Shown: piece after piece, positions 4,243 through 5,639 of the stretch
Layout of the letters: every line of letters begins with the position of its first letter
How positions within the stretch are numbered: position 1 is the stretch's first letter
DNA from: an uncultured Collinsella sp.
GTDB taxonomy: Bacteria; Actinomycetota; Coriobacteriia; Coriobacteriales; Coriobacteriaceae
Length of the DNA: 5,639 nt
Direction of reading: 5' to 3'
Assembly: GCA_900544995.1 (NCBI GenBank)
Contig: UQXC01000081.1
Location: 1-5,639 of the forward strand
Position numbers and translations under genes: made by a program
The notes under the pieces: generated by a model
Seen by the model: the letters and a program-made list of their open reading frames with translations, nothing else
Database searches by the model: none
Told to the model about the DNA's origin: nothing

Positions 4243-5459
4243 TACTGAATGAGCATCGCGTCGCCAAAGCTGAAGAAGCGATAACGTTCTTCGATAGCAG
4301 CGGCGTAGGCATCCATGATCTGGTCGCGGGTGGCAAGCGCGCTTACGAGCATCATGAGCGTGGAGCGCGGCACGTGGAAGTTCGTGATCAGCGCGTCGAC
4401 CACGTGATAGGTCGAGCCGGGCATAAGGTAGAGCTGCGTTGTCGCGTTCTCGCGCACCACGATGTCGCCACGGCCGAGCGTATCGGCCCCGTCCTCGCGG
4501 CCCTCAAAATAGCGCGCCGTCACGGCCGGATCGGACACCGGCGCGTCCGCGTCAAACGCACTCTCGAGCGAGCGCACCGCGGTGGTGCCGACGGCGATCA
4601 CGCGATGCCCCTCGGCCTTCGCCTTATGCACGGCGTCGACCACCTCCTGCGACACGTGGTAGCGCTCGGTGTGCATCACGTGCTGCGTGGGGTCGTCCTC
4701 CTCCACCAGACGGAAGGTATCGATACCCACCTCGAGCTCGACGGCGGCAAACTTCGCACCCTTGGCCTCGATAGCGGCCATGAGCTCGGGCGTGAAGTGC
4801 AGGCCAGCCGTGGGAGCAGCGGCCGAGTGCTCCTCCTTCATGGCGTAGACGGTCTGATATTTCTCTGGATCGCCCTCGTAATCGGTGATGTAGGGCGGCA
4901 GCGGCACGTGACCGGCAGCGTGGATGGCCTCGTCGAGCGTGCGCGGGTCGCCGGCGGTATTGCAACCGGCCGGCTCAAAACGCACCAGACGGCCGCCGCG
5001 GCTATCGGTGACAAAGTCGACGACCTCGGCCGTCAGCACCACGGGAGCCCCCTCGGGCGCATGGGCGCCACCGGCGCGATACTCAATATGAGCACCGGGC
5101 TTCAGGCGCTTGCCCGGCTTGACCAGGCACTCCCAAACGTGACCCAGCGGGTCAACATCCTCGCGACGCTTGAGCAGCAGTGTCTCGACCACGCCACCCG
5201 AGCCAGCCTTGCGACCGATAAGACGGGCCGGCATCACGCGCGTCTGGTTGATGACGAGCACGTCGCCCGGCTCGATATAGTCGATGATGTCGCGGAAGAT
5301 GCGGTGCTCAACGGTACCGCCGTGCTCCAACGGCGTTCCCGCCTGGGAACCCTTGCGATCCACCACCAGCAGGCGGCAGGAGTCGCGCGGCTCGGCAGGA
5401 GCCTGGGCGATCAGTTCCTCAGGAAGGTTATAGTCAAAATCATCGGTACGCATAGACAC
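4242..5459 (-). CDS. queA: S-adenosylmethionine:tRNA ribosyltransferase-isomerase
   Basis: QueA transfers and isomerises the ribose of S-adenosylmethionine onto preQ1 at wobble position 34 of tRNAs with GUN anticodons, giving epoxyqueuosine and releasing adenine and methionine; it is a cytosolic enzyme. The match is clear along the whole protein: FDYNLPEELIAQAP (8-21), GDVLVINQTRVMPARL (65-80), PLPPYI (186-191), AAAPTAGLHFT (213-223), MHTERYHV (262-269), VDALITNFHVPRSTLMMLVSA (from 354) and YRFFSFGDAMLI (393-404). At 405 residues it is longer than the usual 340-360, with extra sequence around 160-180 and 300-330; all core motifs are kept, so it should be functional. The GTG at 5459 is preferred because AGGAG (5472-5468) is 8 bases upstream; the ATG at 5453, which gives the more usual MRTDDF start, would be 14 bases away. 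It lies 64 bases after an upstream same-strand gene and may be co-transcribed with it. Confidence 0.97.
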   Translation of the reverse strand: MSMRTDDFDYNLPEELIAQAPAEPRDSCRLLVVDRKGSQAGTPLEHGGTVEHRIFRDIIDYIEPGDVLVINQTRVMPARLIGRKAGSGGVVETLLLKRREDVDPLGHVWECLVKPGKRLKPGAHIEYRAGGAHAPEGAPVVLTAEVVDFVTDSRGGRLVRFEPAGCNTAGDPRTLDEAIHAAGHVPLPPYITDYEGDPEKYQTVYAMKEEHSAAAPTAGLHFTPELMAAIEAKGAKFAAVELEVGIDTFRLVEEDDPTQHVMHTERYHVSQEVVDAVHKAKAEGHRVIAVGTTAVRSLESAFDADAPVSDPAVTARYFEGREDGADTLGRGDIVVRENATTQLYLMPGSTYHVVDALITNFHVPRSTLMMLVSALATRDQIMDAYAAAIEERYRFFSFGDAMLIQ

Positions 5460-5467
5460 GTCGGATT

Positions 5468-5472
5468 CTCCT
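5468..5472 (-). promoter_or_regulatory. Ribosome binding site of queA
   Basis: AGGAG on the minus strand, in the context TATATAAGGAG, lies 8 bases before the GTG at 5459 and favours that start over the ATG at 5453. No clear promoter was seen between the upstream gene and queA. Confidence 0.6.
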
Positions 5473-5523
5473 TATATAGCTAAAGTCCGTTCTACATCCT
5501 AGCAGGCTGACGTCCCAAATGAA

Positions 5524-5639
5524 CTACTTTTTGGCAGCTTTGCGCTCGTCACGGATGCGGGCGCGGTCCATGGCCGCCTCGACGGCCGAGAATCGGCAGG
5601 CGCCGGAAATTTGCCCCGACACACCCACCACCGCTGGGC
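5524..5639 (-). CDS. Unidentified gene, last 37 codons (5' end outside window)
   Basis: On the minus strand a frame is open from the window edge to a TAG at 5526-5524. The visible C-terminus contains VVGVSGQISGACRFSAVE followed by a basic helical tail, AAMDRARIRDERKAAKK. Codon use resembles the neighbours. ruvB often precedes queA in bacteria, but this tail does not look like the RuvB C-terminus I know, so I do not name it. It stops 64 bases before the queA GTG on the same strand, which is compatible with one operon. Confidence 0.6.
   Translation of the reverse strand, partial: PAVVGVSGQISGACRFSAVEAAMDRARIRDERKAAKK

Noticed and set aside
4200..5483. A 427-codon plus-strand open frame opposite queA
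   Set aside because: queA on the other strand matches its family from end to end; the antisense frame is His/Arg/Val-rich with no recognisable domain, a typical shadow in GC-rich DNA.

Overview
The window looks like chromosome from a fairly GC-rich anaerobic actinobacterium. The overall style (codon use, Ala/Asp/Glu-rich proteins, queA, IS110 remnant, palindromic intergenic repeats) is what I would expect of Coriobacteriia, probably Collinsella. That assignment rests on impression; no marker gene in the window fixes it.

Layout. (1) Bases 1 to about 759 are the right part of an IS110-superfamily insertion sequence: the C-terminal end of the transposase (stop at 481), then a GC-rich, hairpin-dense non-coding right end that is a candidate locus for a bridge RNA. 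(2) Bases 760-905 hold a structured element (copy A) lying against the 3' end of (3) a minus-strand short-chain dehydrogenase/reductase gene (908-1708). (4) A divergent intergenic region without a convincing promoter leads to (5) a plus-strand gene for a 593-residue acidic, coiled-coil, C-terminally membrane-anchored protein of unknown function (2003-3784). (6) A 457-bp intergenic region (3785-4241) is filled with inverted repeats: a 19-bp-stem terminator-like hairpin, four copies of a 25-33 bp repeat arranged forward, forward, reverse, reverse (two of them forming a 60-bp near-perfect palindrome), and a second copy (copy B) of the structured element of region 2. (7) queA, for the queuosine tRNA-modification enzyme, is on the minus strand (4242-5459), preceded on the same strand by (8) the last 37 codons of an unidentified gene (5524-5639).

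The main discovery candidate is the A/B element. Two diverged copies about 3.3 kb apart each begin within a few bases of the stop codon of a minus-strand gene. They keep three ungapped blocks of 12-15 identical bases, mostly at predicted loops and junctions, while several stems differ by compensatory base-pair changes. This suggests a conserved RNA (or structure-dependent DNA) element of about 140 nt in the 3' untranslated regions of unrelated genes. Copy A appears to have lost the outer left arm of its long stem exactly where the IS110 element ends, so the IS probably inserted into this repeat.

The protein genes do not form an obvious pathway. QueA is housekeeping tRNA modification, the SDR is a generic oxidoreductase, and the coiled-coil protein may be a cell-envelope or scaffold protein. 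Interest lies mainly in the non-coding structures.
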